The notes: generated by a model not told the origin, from the sequence alone. Positions 29,881 through 42,371 are shown, counted from the first letter of the stretch. The stretch: 64,000 bases of DNA from Tenodera sinensis (GCA_030765045.1 CM060969.1:48865216-48929215), one strand, 5' to 3'. Translations and numbers: made by a program.

Positions 29881-32339
29881 TCAAAATATAATAATTAGTT
29901 AATAATTTATTAAAGTGTCTATAGCGGTAAGGGGCTACAGTTAAATAAATTCACACATTTCTCTACAATAGGTATTACAATATTCAGGGTAATAATTGAT
30001 TTAACGCATAAAGCTTCCTTATGAATTGCACAATAAATAAATACATAACAGCTCCGAACATACACCAATACCCTGTAAAAATTGACTCAGCCTATCAACA
30101 AAGCAATTTCTTACCCTTTCATAGATGGTGCTCTTGGCTACAACACTGCCAAGTTTACTCCAGGAAGTTCATATTTGTACCCAACATTACGAACAGCAAT
30201 ACTCAGTCGTCTCAAAAATACAGCCGGTTGAGCTTCATTACATATCCTGTGGTGATATCTAATGCTAATGCAAAACAAATTAACGGCTATATTTTTTCCT
30301 GAAGTTGCTTTGCTATATGACACGTCAGTTCCTTGATTATCCTTGTATTCTAGAAAGGATTATCGACTAAATTAGGGCAAATTCTTTCAACTGCCAGAAT
30401 TATACATTATTTTGTGGTCTTCCCTTAATTTAATTTAATTATATTTTCTCCCAATTTGGCCCAAAATTGGATATGGTCCGTTAGGATATTCCTGGTGTTT
30501 GGAAGTTGATCACTAGATTCTTTCCATTGTTTAATCTTTGTAATCTAGCTTAAGCTACAGTAAAAATATAAAATTATGCAAATCCAATAAAATTTCTTTC
30601 CAGTGTTATTTCAATATTGTCAAGTTTCATGTCCTAAAGAATGTGTTGTCCATAGTCAGAATTATATATTTCGAAACATCCTTTAACATTCCATTGAGAC
30701 TTCAAATGCATATATTTTGAGCAAATAACATATTTTACTTGGTGGTTCTGTTTGATAGAAAATACTGCACAACTTTGCGCATGCAAAGCGTGAGTAAACT
30801 CACAAGGTCATTGCCACTGTGAATGAACTATTTGGTATGACGCCAACAGCTAACAGGCCAGCATGTCCTTTAAATCTTTCAGCCCAATGAGGTGCGGGTT
30901 TTGTTTAAAGATCACCAACAGCACCTGTTACGATTGGGCTAGCTAACCCAACCGCTTGCCAATATTAGCTGCGGAACGAGGAATCTCGACTTGATACGAA
31001 CGATCCCGAGTCAGTCGAATATCAGCAGACCAAGTGCATATTGCTGTTATGCAATAACCAATAAAAAAATCATGGATGTGCTTAACGTTTATTTTGAAAC
31101 GATTCTTTGCAACCTAATATTTTTGAAACGGGCGAAACTGTTATGAAGATAATGTTTTCGTACCTCTACGATGCGAAGCATAAGGGAAGGGAAAGCAGCG
31201 GCAAGCTAGCACCGTACATTCTATTATACACATATAGATAGTGTATTTTGCCTAATCAACTATAATTGTCCATTCTAGCTTCATCTTAACTCGCCTACTA
31301 ACAACCTAACAAATACTACTAACTGCATCTTACTTCATCATCCTGGTTGCTGCACAGACTTCGGTATGTGTTGTCTTCCAGGACTCAACGCACGCGATCT
31401 AGGTACTAACATTTACTAGCCAGGGTGCTAACGCGGAACCCGACAAATTGCGTCTTACGGTCTACTAACACAACACGCCATCTCCTTTGTCTTGCATGCT
31501 AGGTTTACTAACAGCCTGTGCATGGGGAGACAAAGCAGCCTCTGAGGATGATCGTATCCAGGGCCGGCGGGTGTGGGGCCGCCTCTTAAAAAACAATGGC
31601 AAGATAGTCTTTAGCCAGCACACATGGGCGTTATTAGCAGGTGGTTGGTAGGTGCGTGGCTTCAACTGTGACGCAATATTGTGCCTTTTGGTTGTCTTAG
31701 GCTGTGCAGACATGGTTTACAAACTGTTACACTTACAATATAGTGTCATAACTTTTTGTCTCGAATTTGTTCATGGAGAGATAGTGCGCGAATTCATGGG
31801 CTCCTTCATAGCCTGGTAATTTATTGAACGGATGCCTCGAATAATATAAAGAACCTATTAAGTGCACTGGTATTGCAGCCTCAATATGGCAATTGGGTAA
31901 CTATATTTCTGGTGCGCTAAACTTAGCCTTCGCTATTAATTTTGTTTACTATACCTTCTGCTCTTTATTAGAGCGCATCTTAATAAATATCTAAACCAAT
32001 AATTATAAAAATATTATCTTTTAAGACATTTCATATATTAAAATTGATGAACCATGTTTTATTTATTTAATTTACTATTCCTGCAGTTTTTCCTTAAAGT
32101 AAATTGTACTGCTGTGAATTTTGAAGACTCGCGTTTACTCTCCATAGTTTATGCATTTTTTCAAACGTTTCTTTCGAAAAAGTTTGTAATAACTGCAGAA
32201 CCTACAAAGAACGGGCAGGGCTTGGGATATTATGCGCTGACTTCATGCATAATATACTAAGTGCTTTTGACAGTGTTTACGAATGAAATGAGATTCGTTA
32301 ACTTCAGAACCTTCATGATTTCCTTTCCTTTATATTTTT
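29881..32339. other. long stretch without recognised features
   Basis: 2.4 kb of mostly AT-rich DNA. Frames at 30021-30302, 31465-31713 and 32054-32260 are open but carry no recognisable motif; a TTTAATTTAATTTAATT-type short repeat is at 30427-30440. Confidence 0.4.
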
Positions 32340-33255
32340 TCCTTTCTCTACTGGTAAGTAGGGGAAGTATTGCATTCCACCCAAAAATACGATGTCGAGA
32401 TTTCACCGGAAATATATGTTTTGAGGTCCCCTGAATCCAAAAAAAGCATTTTTAGAAAAAAGGTCCGTGTGTGTGTCTGTCTGTGGACAGCATAACTCAA
32501 AAACGAAATGTCGGTTAAAAACCAAAGTTGGTATTTAAGTTTAATGTCTTTCAAGGATGCGACACGAAGATTTTGAAGAAAATAGCCCCACCCTAAACTA
32601 CTTTTTGCATGGAACATTTTTCGAAAATTTTGATTTTCTTGAAAATGGCTCTAACGATTTTGATTAAAATGCCATACGTTCGAGATATTTTGATGACAAA
32701 TGAAGTGTATATCTTGAATTTTCTGGCTATAGCCCCTGTAGTCGTATTTACTCAGGACGACTTTTGCATAACTGGTAAACCGTTAGAGATAGATCAAATC
32801 ATACTATACAAAAAATGTAGATCTTGCTAAAATACACAATTTATGTCTGAATAAATTTTCTTGTAGGGTGAACCATTTCGGAGATATTCCTTGTTATTGT
32901 GTCAGTTTCGGAAAACTTAAATCTTTCGCGAAATGGAACATCATTGTTCATTTTTTATATGTTAAGTGTGAAAAGAGAACGGAATCTCAAAGCATAAAAG
33001 ATTTGACTATCCCACAAAGCCTACTGTATTCTAACATTCCCCTTGCACCTACAAGGAAGTAAGCAATAAGATAATTTGTACAAATGTTTATTTCAACTAA
33101 CACGAAGGTGAGTGAGTGAACGTGTAGGGTTTAACGGCCCGTCGATAACGAGCTCATTTGGGCCAACACGAAGAAGATAAAGGAATAAGAGTTTGTAAGA
33201 ATGGTTAGTACGAGAGTAGAGAAAGTCATGTGAGTGCAACACATCAGATGTTTTT
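32340..33255 (+). repeat. Rep-X reference copy, with 57-bp insert
   Basis: Chosen as the reference orientation. Landmarks in order: 'tttctctactggtaagtagg', 'gtattgcattccacccaaaa', 'atgtcgagatttcaccgg', 'aggtccgtgtgtgtgtctgt', 'ggacagcataactcaaaaac', 'aagtttaatgtctttcaagg', 'gaaaatggctctaacgattt', 'tttctggctatagcc', 'accatttcggagatattcct', 'aatgtttatttcaactaaca', 'gagagtagagaaagtcatgt', 'gcaacacatcagat'. Interrupted at 33108 by a mini-insert. No protein encoded. Confidence 0.85.
33108..33164 (+). mobile_element. 57-bp insert with 9-bp target duplication (mini-insert 2)
   Basis: Begins GTGAGTGAGTGA and contains 'gggtttaacggcccgtcga' and 'gctcatttgggcc'. AACACGAAG lies on both sides (33099-33107 and 33165-33173). 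Other Rep-X copies read straight through this point (for example 37550-37562), which proves insertion. Confidence 0.88.
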
Positions 33256-33459
33256 TTACCTCGTATTTTAAGGTTATGCTGTTTATGTTGTCTTTTGTGT
33301 GAATTTTGTTTTCCTTATTAGTGACTTTTCCTGGTGCCAAACTAAAATGTGCCTGTCTGATTGGTATTGTAGCAATTAGGTTTTGGGAGTCAAACATGTG
33401 GAAGTTAACTCTTCTGGAAACCCACATCTCAGATTCCATTATTGGATACGATGTATGGT

Positions 33460-33800
33460 ATTCTGACATCGGGCGCGGCGCACAACAAAGAACGGTCGGG
33501 GCTAACCTGCTTCACACCACACACCAGGCCGGTGAGCAAACAGGTGCTCAAGGTCAGGCTGCCTCGCGCGACTTTGTGTATATGTGACTAACAAAAATGA
33601 GCGCAGCGCATAACAAAGGATTGCTGGAGCCTTCGAGAGGCATAAGGCGGCCGGCATGTTTGTGGAAGTCAAGGAAGGTCTATGTTACGTCGTCCTCGCT
33701 ATATAACGAGGCGAGGAAACAGCAGAAGAGAGAGTTACAGGCATGAGTCGGTCAATGTGTTAGTGAGTGCGATACAGCTGTATGCGTGCGTGCGCGTGTG
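33460..33800 (+). repeat. Rep-Y copy
   Basis: Contains 'gtgctcaaggtcaggctgcc', 'gccggcatgtttgtggaagt', 'ggcgaggaaacagcagaaga' and 'gagagttacag', all shared with the foldback right arm or the 17380-17900 copy. Ends in a TG/CG microsatellite at 33783-33810. Confidence 0.75.
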
Positions 33801-34404
33801 TGTGTGTGGATATGTGTGTGTTTTGTCACACTAGTATCAGGAGTGGAACTCGTCGAATTGACGTATTGTCACTGTGTCTGCCCTGCTATCGACGTTTCAG
33901 CGGGTTTCTTAATACCGGATTTATGTTGGTAGCGCTATCTAACAGGAAGTAACTTGGTAAAAGATTAGCCTTGTATACTTAAAAATGTAATTGTTTCTCA
34001 GGGTGTGGTGGCGTAGAAGAGTCAATAGCAACTAATTCTTCAAGTAATAACACGGGTTGTATCTAGTTTCACTTGAAATGGATTAATTTAACGTAAAATA
34101 CTCCATAGTAAAATCAACGATACTTTCTAATCATATGTCGTATTTCCGATAGATACTTTTATACCTTCACTAAGTAAGCAATAATATTTTATTGTGCGAG
34201 GAAAACTCTCAGAGAATATATTAAATTATTTACTCTTTCTTCTTTGTACATTCATTAAAACGACTTGTTTGATAAATTGAATCTGCAAATCCTTAAGTAA
34301 CTGTTTCAAAAGGCCAAATGAAATATGTCTTTTCGCTGTTATTAAATTGGATTATCGAGAAAGGTTTTCCTTTGTGAATTTGAAAACAGCGATTTATTTA
34401 TATG
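33801..34404. other. no recognised feature
   Basis: AT-rich; nothing assigned. Confidence 0.35.
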
Positions 34405-35689
34405 CAACTAGCTGAAACACCCAGCGTTGCTCGTGGTTTAAAGATTCATCCCTACAACTTGTAGACTTAGGCTGACTTAGTTATTTTTATTCAGGGCTAT
34501 TAGTCTCTCTACTTACACAGTCTTTCTTTTTTCTTCCAGGTAAGCAAGTAAAACCTCTCACTCAGTTTGGAACCAGTGGTGTATAACAGAGGAGGTAAGC
34601 TTAGATTATAAAACTAAGGATACTATATTTGTTGCACACAAAACGTAATGTTAGGGCATTCTTGTGTTTCTTTGGAGACAATTAAAGAAGACTACTTAAT
34701 ACACTTAAAGCAGAGGGCTAATTAAAACTCTTGAGATGCTATAAAGGCCACAAAATAAACTAAATAAACAAATAAAAACCCAGGAAGACGCTATGCAACA
34801 GCATTGTTGAACTAACCCAAATTATACAGCAATAAAAGCAAGTAGAGACAGCTCTGTGAATATAAGACATTGCATAACTGCATTTCTATTTCAGTAATAT
34901 AGAAAACTGTATGAATTATTTGTAGAAGAGAGTTAAGAAAGAAATGGGATTGTGTTTCATAAAAGAAAACTGAGTAGAGAAAGTCGTATGAATGTTATTC
35001 ATTGAATTTTATTTCAATCATAGAAAATTATGTGAACTGCATGTGGAAGGGCAAGTAGACACGAGTATGTGAATGTGTTGCCTAAAGGAAAATGTAGTAG
35101 AGAAAACCAATACATTGCATAATAAAATCTTATATGGAAAACAAAAACACCAATTTTCATGGTTATCGGTCAACCGATATTGGTAGATATTTATGAACTT
35201 CTTACATACGAACATCCATTTTATATGTATAGATTGTATGAATGGCATGTTGAACAGCGAGTAGAGAAGAACATGTGAATGTGTTACGTAAAAGAAAAGC
35301 GAATGAAGCATATAACACGTTACATTTCTATTTCAGTCATATAGAAAATTGTATGAATCGTAAGTTGAAGGCCAGTAGAGAAAGAAATGGTTGTGTATCT
35401 TAAAATAAAAGCAAGTAGAGAAAACCATGTGAATGTAAGACGTATTTCTGTTTCAATTAAAGACAATTGTATGCATTGTAGGTTAAGGTCCTGTAGAGAA
35501 GGATATATGAATGTGTTAGAAGAAAAGCGAGCAGAGGAAATCATGTGAATGTAATATCTGTTGCATAGTAAAATAGCATAAAAATCTTCTCGATGAAAAG
35601 ATATGTACTATATGTCCGTGCCCAATTTCCCGGTGATCGGTCAAGCGATTTTGGACATTAGTGGTTACATTTCTTCACAGTGTATGTGT
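34405..35689 (+). repeat. arthropod-type dispersed repeat with internal ~120-bp tandem units
   Basis: Begins with an 'actagctgaaacacccagcg' and 'ttgctcgtgg' motif and ends near 'ccaatttcccggtgatcggt' and 'caagcgattttgg', a pairing I associate with a dispersed repeat type of many arthropods. Between 34865 and 35560 degenerate units of ~120 bp recur, each with a 'tttctatttcag(t)catatag' start and 'gagtagagaaa(a)ccatgtgaatg' end (starts near 34883, 35007, 35327, 35446). Class is unknown. Confidence 0.5.
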
Positions 35690-36008
35690 GCGTGCGTGTG
35701 TGTTAGCAACATAATACTTGAAAAACGAAAAGTCCATTAAATACCAAACTTATTATTTTTCACATCTTCCAAGGATGCGAAACAGATATTTTCAAGAAAT
35801 ATACTCACATTTCTCAAAAATGACTAACGACTGATTAAAATGGTAGATGTTTAAGATATTTCCATGCCAAATAAAATGTATATCTTAATTTTTCTGGGAA
35901 TGTCCTAGAAGCCCTCTTCATTCTGAATTAGTTTTGCACAAATGGCAAACCGTAAGACATAAACAAAATCCCACTACACAAGAAACCTAGATCTTGTTTA
36001 AACACACA

Positions 36009-36057
<49 letters not shown>

Positions 36058-36785
36058 TAGTCTACCATTTCTGAGACATTCCTTGCTATTTGTTTGAATT
36101 TTCCAATACTTATAGTTTTCTCAAATCGGAAATCGTTATTCATTTTTTCGTGTCCTGGATATGTAAAGAGAATGGAATGTCACGGCGATCGCATAGTGAC
36201 GGCTCTTAAAAGATTGTCTATCGCTGAAGTCTACGGTAATCTATTCTTCTTATTTTAAGCCACGGAAAACAATGATTAAGCGCATTAAGAGAGCAGAATA
36301 CTTCTAAGTCCCACATCGTGTTGCAGCGCGATTTACACAGCTTGATATTTCCAGCTGAGTTTATTGATAGTCTCTGTTCCATGTGTTATCATCTGTCGGA
36401 CATAGAAATAGGCTGTATGACTCACCACTCGCATTTATATTTACGAGTGTGTATGTATACAAATCCAGGAAGTGATTCAGAACACAATCTATTTGGGTGT
36501 CCGAGAGACGATCATATGTGGAACAGAGACTATCAATAAACTCAGGCTGCATATTGGAAATATCAACTTGTGTAAACCGCGCTGTTACATGACGTAGGAT
36601 TAGACATTATTCTGCTCTCTTAATGCTCTCAATCATTTTTTCTACAAGGAAACACGTAATAAAACCACTTCAACAAATGTCTATCTTGATTAATACGAAG
36701 TAGATAAAAGAGGATAGAAGAGAAGTGTTTTTAAGAGTACAAGAGTGAGCCGAGAAAGTTATTTGAGTGCATACATCATATCTTT
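35690..36785 (+). repeat. Rep-X copy, interrupted by a foldback element
   Basis: Starts at the family microsatellite site (TG/CG tract 35683-35704), then 'acttgaaaaacgaaaagtcc', 'taagatatttccatgccaaa', 'accatttctgagacattcct', and ends 'gagaaagttatttgagtgca'. The T-rich spot before the GTAG word has grown into a 44-base T tract (36013-36056). Interrupted at 36255-36650. Confidence 0.75.
36271..36637. mobile_element. foldback MITE-like element, copy 1
   Basis: Left arm 36271-36430 and right arm 36470-36637 are imperfect reverse complements (AATGATTAAGCGCATTAAGAG against its counterpart; TTTATTGATAGTCTCTGTTC shared by both). The mirrored short ORFs on both strands are a result of this symmetry. 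A related copy is at 55965-56175. Confidence 0.75.
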
Positions 36786-37625
36786 TTTGCTTTTTCTGCT
36801 GGTAAGTAGGGGAAGTATTGTATTCCACCCAAAAATTCGGCGTCGAGACTTCATAGGAAATACATGTTTTGAGGCCCTCTGAATAAAAAAAAATTTAGAA
36901 AAAGGTCCGTATATGTGTGTGTCAGTGTGTTTCTATGTGTCAGTCTGTCAGTCTGTGGACAGTATAACTCAAAAACGAAAAGTAGGTTAAAAACCAATGT
37001 TGGTATTTAAGTTTAATGTCTTTCAAGGACGCGACACGAAGATTTTGAAGAAAATAGCCCCACCCTAAACTACTCTTTACATGGAAAATTTTTCGAAAAT
37101 TTTGATTTTCTTGAAAATGGCTCTAACGATTTTGATTAAAATGTCATATGTTTAAGATATTTGTATGACAAATGAAATGTATATTTAGAATTTTCTGGCT
37201 ATAGCCTATGTAGTCCTGTTTACTCTGGATGACTTTTGAATAACTCGTAAACCGCAAGAGATAGACAAAATCTTACTGTACACAAAATGTAGGTCTCGCT
37301 AAAGCACAAAATTTATGTCTGAATAAATTTTTTTGTAGAGTGAACCATTTCGGAGATATTCCTTGTTATTTGTGTCAGTTTCGGTAAACTTTCGTGAAGA
37401 AATGGAACATCGTTGTTCATTTTATATGTTAAGCGTGCAAAGAGAATGGGATCTGAAAGCTTTAAAAGATTTGATTATCATTCCCATATTTCCCTTGTAC
37501 CTACAAGGAAATAAGCAATAAAAATTTCTGTAAATGTTTATCTCAACTAACAGGAAGAAGATATAGGAATAACAATGGTTAGTCAAGAATAGAGAAAGTC
37601 ATGTGAATGCAACACATCAGATTTT
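36786..37625 (+). repeat. Rep-X copy, complete, tandem to previous
   Basis: Follows the preceding copy head-to-tail with almost no spacer. All landmarks of the reference are present, from 'ctggtaagtaggggaagtat' to 'gtcatgtgaatgcaacacat'. Confidence 0.85.
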
Positions 37626-38184
37626 TTGTATTTGTTTTTTGAACGGTTGCATTCTCATTACGTTCCCAAATGGCGTATTTTTTGGATACTCATCCCGAAT
37701 CAGATGACAGGATGCTACGAGATTCATCTGATAACATTTCCGCTGCAATTCTCTCCCCATATGTTACGTCCTTGACACAGTGTCGCACACACCACCCTTT
37801 ATTTAGCCATCTTTGAGCAGTTTCACGCCGAACAGGAAGTGCTGTAGCGTGAAGAGGATCATTTGGCAGTTCGGAGAATGTCCAGCCGTGAGAAACTTGT
37901 GCTGCTGACGTCTTCCTCCAGCACAGCTTCCTGTGCAACGTCTGCTAACACTAGGACCGTGTTGGAAACAAAGCCATGTCCATATTAAACCCCTTAGCTA
38001 TTTCAACTGAGACTGAACCGTTTCACAACTGTCATCACCTCATGGGAATGAAGAGGAGAGTAGTGTAACCTGACTTTTGTAAACTTCCTCACAAACATCA
38101 TTCTGCTGGTTATGTTGCCAACGCACCTCCAATGTTATTCGCGCTGTGTTTACCAGATAATTTCAATTGTAAAATCGTAAGAGT
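37626..38184. other. unassigned; minus-strand 82-codon frame
   Basis: The frame at 37690-37938 (minus) reads through RRETAQRWLNKGWCVRHCVK and has coding-like composition, but I do not recognise it. The final ~90 bp resembles 1640-1735 outside another Rep-X copy, so this may be a longer form of that repeat. Confidence 0.35.
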
Positions 38185-38990
38185 AACTAGTGTTATGTCG
38201 GAAGTAAAGAAAAAAATCTTGTGTTGTACTCACATGAGTCTCTACTCTTATACTAATCATTTTTATAAACTCTTATTCCTATATATTCACGTTAATACAG
38301 ATAAACATTTATACAAATTGTCTTATTGCTTGTTTTCTTGTAGGTGCAGGGGGAATATAGGAATACAGTAGGCTTTGAGCGATTGTCAAATCTTTTAAAG
38401 CTTTCCAGTTCCGTTTTCTTTGCACGAATAACATAAAAATGAATAACGATGTTCCATTTGACAGAAGTATTAAGTTCTCCTAAATTCACACAAATAACAA
38501 GCATATCTCCGAAATGGTTAATTCTACAAAAAATTTATTTGGACGTGAATTGTGTGTTTTAGCAAGATCTACATTTTCTGTATAGTGATATTTTGTCTAT
38601 CTCTTCCAGTTTACGAGTTATTCAAGTCATCCAGAGTAATCAGGACTACATAGACTATAGTCAGAAAATTCAAATAGAGATATATATTTCATTTTTCATA
38701 AAAATATCTCAAACATGTGGCATTTTAATCAAAATCGCTCCTGATTTTCAAGAAAATCAAAATTTTCCATGTAAAGGGTAGTTTAGGGGTGGAGCAATTT
38801 ACTTTAAAATCTTGAAAGACATTAACTTTAAATACCAACTTCGGTTATTAACCGACTTTTCGTTTCTGAGTTATGCTGTCCACAGTGTGGACAGCATAAC
38901 TCAGAAACACACATACACACACACACACACACGCGCGTGCGCGCGCGCGCCCGGACCTTTTTCTAAAAATGCTTTTTTTTTTATTCTCAA
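38185..38990 (-). repeat. Rep-X copy with local inverted duplication
   Basis: Reverse orientation. Near its microsatellite site a 23-base arm (38862-38884) is followed after one base by its perfect complement (38886-38908), then a CA/CG tract (38909-38952). Confidence 0.85.
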
Positions 38991-38996
38991 AATCGG

Positions 38997-39800
38997 CCAA
39001 ACTCCATCACCAATGCACTGTATTTCTAGTCGAGCTACTGGGAATTCAAATGGCACTAAAATGGATAAAAAAAACTGCAAATCAAACCTAATTACTAATA
39101 CTAATTAAGAATGCCAAAAACGTTGACTCACAAGCAGCCCTGAATAAAAATGAATACAAATAAATCAATCAATCCTATTGTCTGTCAGATTAGGGCAGCT
39201 TTCCAAGGTTTACAACGTAACAACCGAACAGAATTCTACTGGATCCAAAGACACACTGGTCAGTACGCAACGAAAGAGCAGACTTCCTCGCGAAAAATAG
39301 ACTCAAAGTCTCAAAGAATAATTAATAGCATATGACAGAATAACTCTCCCATTTTGCAAAGACTTCATCAATACTACACAAATATCTGGAACGCAGTGTA
39401 TATATCCTGACATAAAGGCCACCGCCCACCACACAAAACCCATTTTTCCGAACGTCTATACCAGGCAAGAAACAGTCCTAAACCCGACATTCACACTCAC
39501 ACAGTTCCTTACAAACCATGGACAATTCCAACAGTATCTGCACAGAGTTGGAAAAGGAGCTTCGCCGAAGTGCCCATGTTTAGATGACCACCAAACAGCC
39601 ACACGTCTCTTACTTCACTGCTAGCTGCAAGCCAGGAGCAGACCAGTGCATTTGAAGAACCCCAACATAGCGCATATAATCCAGTTTATAAATGAAATAT
39701 TTAAGACATTAGATTAAAACTAATTTCATAAGCATGTGTATGAGATTAAATATCCCGTGATATACCCACAAAGGGAAACGCAGGTTGTAAAACGAACTAA
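38997..39800 (+). pseudogene. LINE C-terminal remnant: RNase H and terminal zinc-knuckle region
   Basis: Plus-strand frames give a RNase H-like segment (CTVFLVELLGIQMALKWIKK, later VDSQAAL with the Asp of the second block, then EFYWIQRHTGQYATKE / NERADFLAK, the conserved His and final Asp region). Downstream LTQFLTNHGQFQQYLHRVGK precedes CPCLDDHQTATRLLLHC, a C-terminal Cys/His motif of I/R1-type LINEs. Frames change several times and stops are frequent. The tail is A-rich (39790-39812). Confidence 0.65.
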
Positions 39801-40214
39801 ACTAAATTAAAAAATGCAAGTTTTTGCTATCTCTTTATTCTCTTATGATTTACCAGATACACAAAATTATACAAAATTATTTCTTCCGAGTGAAGAAGAC
39901 TTCAGATACTGTTCATGTATTTGTCATGTAAATACTGAGACAAATGAAAGCGCCGTTAGCTCACAGCAAATTTTATTTATTACACAAAGTGCGTTAAAAC
40001 TCTCCCTTTGCAGTCTTGATTTACAAATTGCTGGTAACTCGCTCGGAACTCTCTATAACTCACTCTCATTAATTATGTGCTTTTTTAAGTGCCATGTTGC
40101 TAGGGAAACACATTAATGTCCAGAATTTACCGAAATTCAGACGCTGAACTTGTTCAAAGAATAGCCAGTCAAAGCTTCTTCCATATCTTGGCCGAATGTA
40201 TCACGTGGGTTTGG
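39801..40214. other. no recognised feature
   Basis: A 100-codon frame at 39814-40116 is open without known motifs. Confidence 0.3.
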
Positions 40215-40520
40215 TCATGTCTTAAATATAGGTATTTTAATCAAAATCGCTAAGCGGGATTTAAAAAAATACCAATAACGGAACGCGGGGTGCGGGGGGA
40301 GTTCCTAGAAAAGCTTCGCGTAGTATTTTATAAGATACTGAGATACCATGTTTGGTATTTGTTTGTTTTTGGGTTGTGCTAGCAGACATAGCAGGCGCGC
40401 GGATCTGTAATTCTTTTTTAATTCAAGGGCATCAAAACATGTATTTCAGGTGAAATACTGATATCGAATTCTGGGTGGAATGCAATAGTTCCTCTATCTG
40501 CAGTGTACGTGGTAGAGAAA
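40215..40520 (-). repeat. Rep-X fragment, divergent
   Basis: 'tttaatcaaaatcgctaagc', 'attcaagggcatcaaaacat', 'gtatttcaggtgaaatactg', 'ctgggtggaatgcaatag' and 'ggtagagaaagg' in family order, with a poorly conserved middle. Confidence 0.65.
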
Positions 40521-40969
40521 GGAAAAATATATCTGTGAGTGAGAGATGTCACAAACGAGAAATGAGGAATTAAAGGATACAAGGAAATCCTCCGGTATAC
40601 AGCGATTACGAAAATCTGGAGCATTGAATTCTTAAACATTGTCTGAAAGTTTATCTCGTAAAATGTGGTGAAGGATATCCTGGGACACTTGGGTTTCCTT
40701 GCCTGTTGATTTGTTAACCAAACGGATACAAGGCTATCGGAAAAGAGTTGATAACGTTGTGGTTCGAAGGATGCATGGCCTGCATTGGACGAAGCTTTTT
40801 GTTCTGTTTTTGTTCTATCTGCATCACTGTATATGCTTTGTATCCAACGAATCCTATTGTTCACCACATATCTGGACCTGTTGGATATAACTGCCAAGCT
40901 CATCTGTAATCGAGGCAGTAGGTGGAAGAAGGGCGTGTCTGTAAAATTGGCATTTTGAGAAAAAAGAGT

Positions 40970-41383
40970 TCAAATATTGACATTGTTCTTATTTTTATTT
41001 TTTCATTTATTCGTTGAAAACAAAACAATAAAACATTATTATTACAGTTAAAATAAATTTTCCTGAGCATTTCTTTTGCATATTTTCGTTTAACAAACAT
41101 GAAACATAACATTTAAACAGTTGTACGTTGGTGCCCTTCTTCAGTAAAACATTCCAAGAAGTCTTTCTCCTCTAAATAAAACTCATTGTTAACTTCTATA
41201 CCATGTAAAGGTGTAGTGTGCTCTAATAAATCCAAAATCCAAACAACAAATTCCTCATCCCGGTACTGATAAAGATGTTCAAGATTTTTCAGTTTTGCCA
41301 TTTTGACTGGGACAACCCCCAATTTCTTTATAGACACATCCAAGAGTTTCACAGAAAACAACATACTTGCAATTGTTGCCCAC
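40970..41383 (-). other. candidate terminal exon of a host gene with 3'UTR
   Basis: On the minus strand, a T-rich tract and AAATAG acceptor end at 41384. From 41383 one base completes a codon, then 89 codons run to a TAA at 41113-41115. The frame contains KLLDVSIKKLGVVPVKMAKL followed by KNLEHLYQYR, which resembles a leucine-rich repeat, and an acidic C-terminal part with FYLEEKDFLECF. Two AATAAA signals follow (complements at 41006-41011 and 40994-40999). No transposon match. Upstream exons were not found, so the gene is not identified. Confidence 0.4.
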
Positions 41384-41609
41384 CTATTTGATAAAAATAA
41401 TCCCACATTTCATTTTGGGGCTTTTGAGAGCCCTGGACGTTCCTTTGTTTATGGCAGCGATGTCCAACCTTGTCTCTATGGAGACCTTCAGTCGGAGTGT
41501 GCGTGACCTGTGACCTGTAAAATCACAAGCAGACAGTCATATTCAGTAATGGACACAAACAGGCAATTCCATGGCAGTTTCTAAATCATGCCTTGACTTG
41601 TCTGGGAAT

Positions 41610-42299
41610 GTCCTCGGATCTCTTCATTCTGATTCTTCCATAAATGGTAAACAGTAAGAGACGGACAAAGGCTTACCAAATAAAAATCTGATATGTTGCA
41701 CTCACGTGACTTTCTGTACTCTTGTACTAACCATTCTTACAAAATCTTATTCCTATATCTTCTTCGTGTTAGTTGAGATAAATACTTGCAGAAATTATCT
41801 TATTCTGTATTTCCTTGTAGGTACAAGGGGAATATCAAAATGAATCCATTTAATGTTCCATTTGACGAAAGTTTTCCAAAACTCACACAAATAACAAGGA
41901 ATATCTCCGAAATGGTTCACTCTACAAAAAACTTATTTGGACATAAATTGTTTGTTTTAGCGAGATCTACATTTTTATAGTACGATTTGGTCTATCTATT
42001 ACGGTTTACCAGTTATGCAAATGTCATCCAGAGTAAACAGGACTGCATGGGCTATAGCCAGAAAATTCAAAATATACATTTATTTGTCATAAAAATGTCT
42101 TAAACATCGTATGTCATTTTCATAAAAATCGTTAGAGCCATTTTCGAGAAAACCAAAATTTTCGAAAATTTTTCTATGTAAAGGATAGTTTATGGTAGAG
42201 GTAGAGATATTAAACTTAAATACCAACTTTGATTTTAACCGACTTTTCGTTTATGAGTTATGCTCTCCACAGAATGACAGACAGACACACAGACACACA

Positions 42300-42371
<72 letters not shown>

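Noticed and set aside
36318..36552. Two overlapping genes on opposite strands with similar proteins
   Set aside because: The similarity follows from the palindromic foldback; neither is a gene.
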